From the NCBI GenBank assembly GCA_013398955.1, contig VWPU01017403.1, positions 1 through 64,000 of the forward strand: a stretch of 64,000 bases of DNA, written 5' to 3'. The stretch is from Callaeas wilsoni (lineage: Eukaryota; Chordata; Aves; Passeriformes; Callaeidae). How positions within the stretch are numbered: position 1 is the stretch's first letter; every line of letters starts with the position of its first letter. Positions 63,747 through 64,000 of this stretch are shown one piece after another. The position numbers and the translations under genes are program-made. The notes beneath the pieces were generated by a model. It did no database searches and was not told the DNA's origin. It saw only the letters and a list, made by a program, of their open reading frames with translations.

Positions 63747-64000
63747 CTAAGACTTCGAACACCAGAAGCAGCCCTTACCTACTGGATTCCCAGAGGACAA
63801 GAGCTACCACTGGACCTTCAGGTGAAGACCGGACCTTTTCTACAGGATCACTGCTTCAACAGGACCATCTTCAGCAGAACTCTGGAGGACTGCAGCCACC
63901 ATTTTATTGGACTGCTACCAACACCCTGACTGACAGGGTGTCAGGTTGTATCCTGACTCTGTCAGTGGTTTCTTTTTTTTGTACTATTGCATTTATTTTA

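Larger units (their letters stand above)
63459..64000 (+). mobile_element. Endogenous retrovirus LTR, running off the window end
   Basis: The sequence changes in style at TGTCCTGGGTTGCAG (63459), a beginning typical of avian retroviral LTRs. The segment contains an imperfect duplication of a roughly 65-90 bp unit, a TATA box (TATAAG at 63741), a GC-richer stretch downstream of it, and a region of competing hairpins followed by a T-run near the window end. The 3' edge and any internal region lie outside the window. The orientation is taken from the TATA box position. Class (ERVL- or ERVK-like) cannot be settled here. Confidence 0.6.

Noticed and set aside
1..64000. CRISPR arrays, bacterial operons or plasmid features
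   Set aside because: The window is clearly vertebrate: spliced genes, CR1 LINEs and retroviral LTRs. No regularly spaced repeat array is present.

Overview
This window looks like bird nuclear DNA, probably from a passerine. It is AT-rich and gene-sparse, has split genes with GT-AG introns, carries two CR1 LINE copies, and contains LTR pieces of avian endogenous retroviruses. The two conserved genes, RHOH then CHRNA9, lie on the plus strand in the order known from vertebrate chromosome 4-type synteny (RHOH - CHRNA9 - RBM47). The passerine assignment is an inference from the style of the LTRs. Bird is much firmer.

Layout. Positions 1-16782 hold no recognisable gene, only simple repeats and one GC-richer block near 15.2-15.5 kb. 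RHOH sits at 17.0-17.6 kb as an uninterrupted coding exon inside a terminal exon that starts near 16783. About 17 kb of non-coding DNA follows. At 35.5-39.7 kb there are two divergently transcribed, two-exon genes encoding tyrosine-recombinase-like proteins, with a CpG-rich segment between them next to the plus-strand gene. A 5'-truncated CR1 LINE (42.5-44.3 kb, minus strand) follows, then about 7.5 kb without a recognised gene. CHRNA9 occupies 51.8-58.4 kb in five coding exons, with a retroviral LTR in intron 1. The end of the window holds a short CR1 tail (61.3 kb) and the start of an LTR (from 63459) that runs off the edge.

The most interesting content is the recombinase pair. Both proteins keep the overall plan of a DIRS/Ngaro/Crypton-type tyrosine recombinase, but both have lost catalytic residues. 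The HxxR box reads HSFW in both. The strand lysine position is Ala in one copy and His in the other. The plus-strand copy ends on Phe where the nucleophilic Tyr belongs, and the minus-strand copy has also lost the first Arg and is frameshifted before its end. The exon 1 sequences are homologous and the intron phase is the same, so this is an inverted duplication of an already spliced gene. Long open frames without a working active site suggest a domesticated, non-recombining DNA-binding protein rather than a live element.

RHOH (blood-cell signalling) and CHRNA9 (hair-cell cholinergic receptor) share no pathway. They are neighbours by old synteny only.
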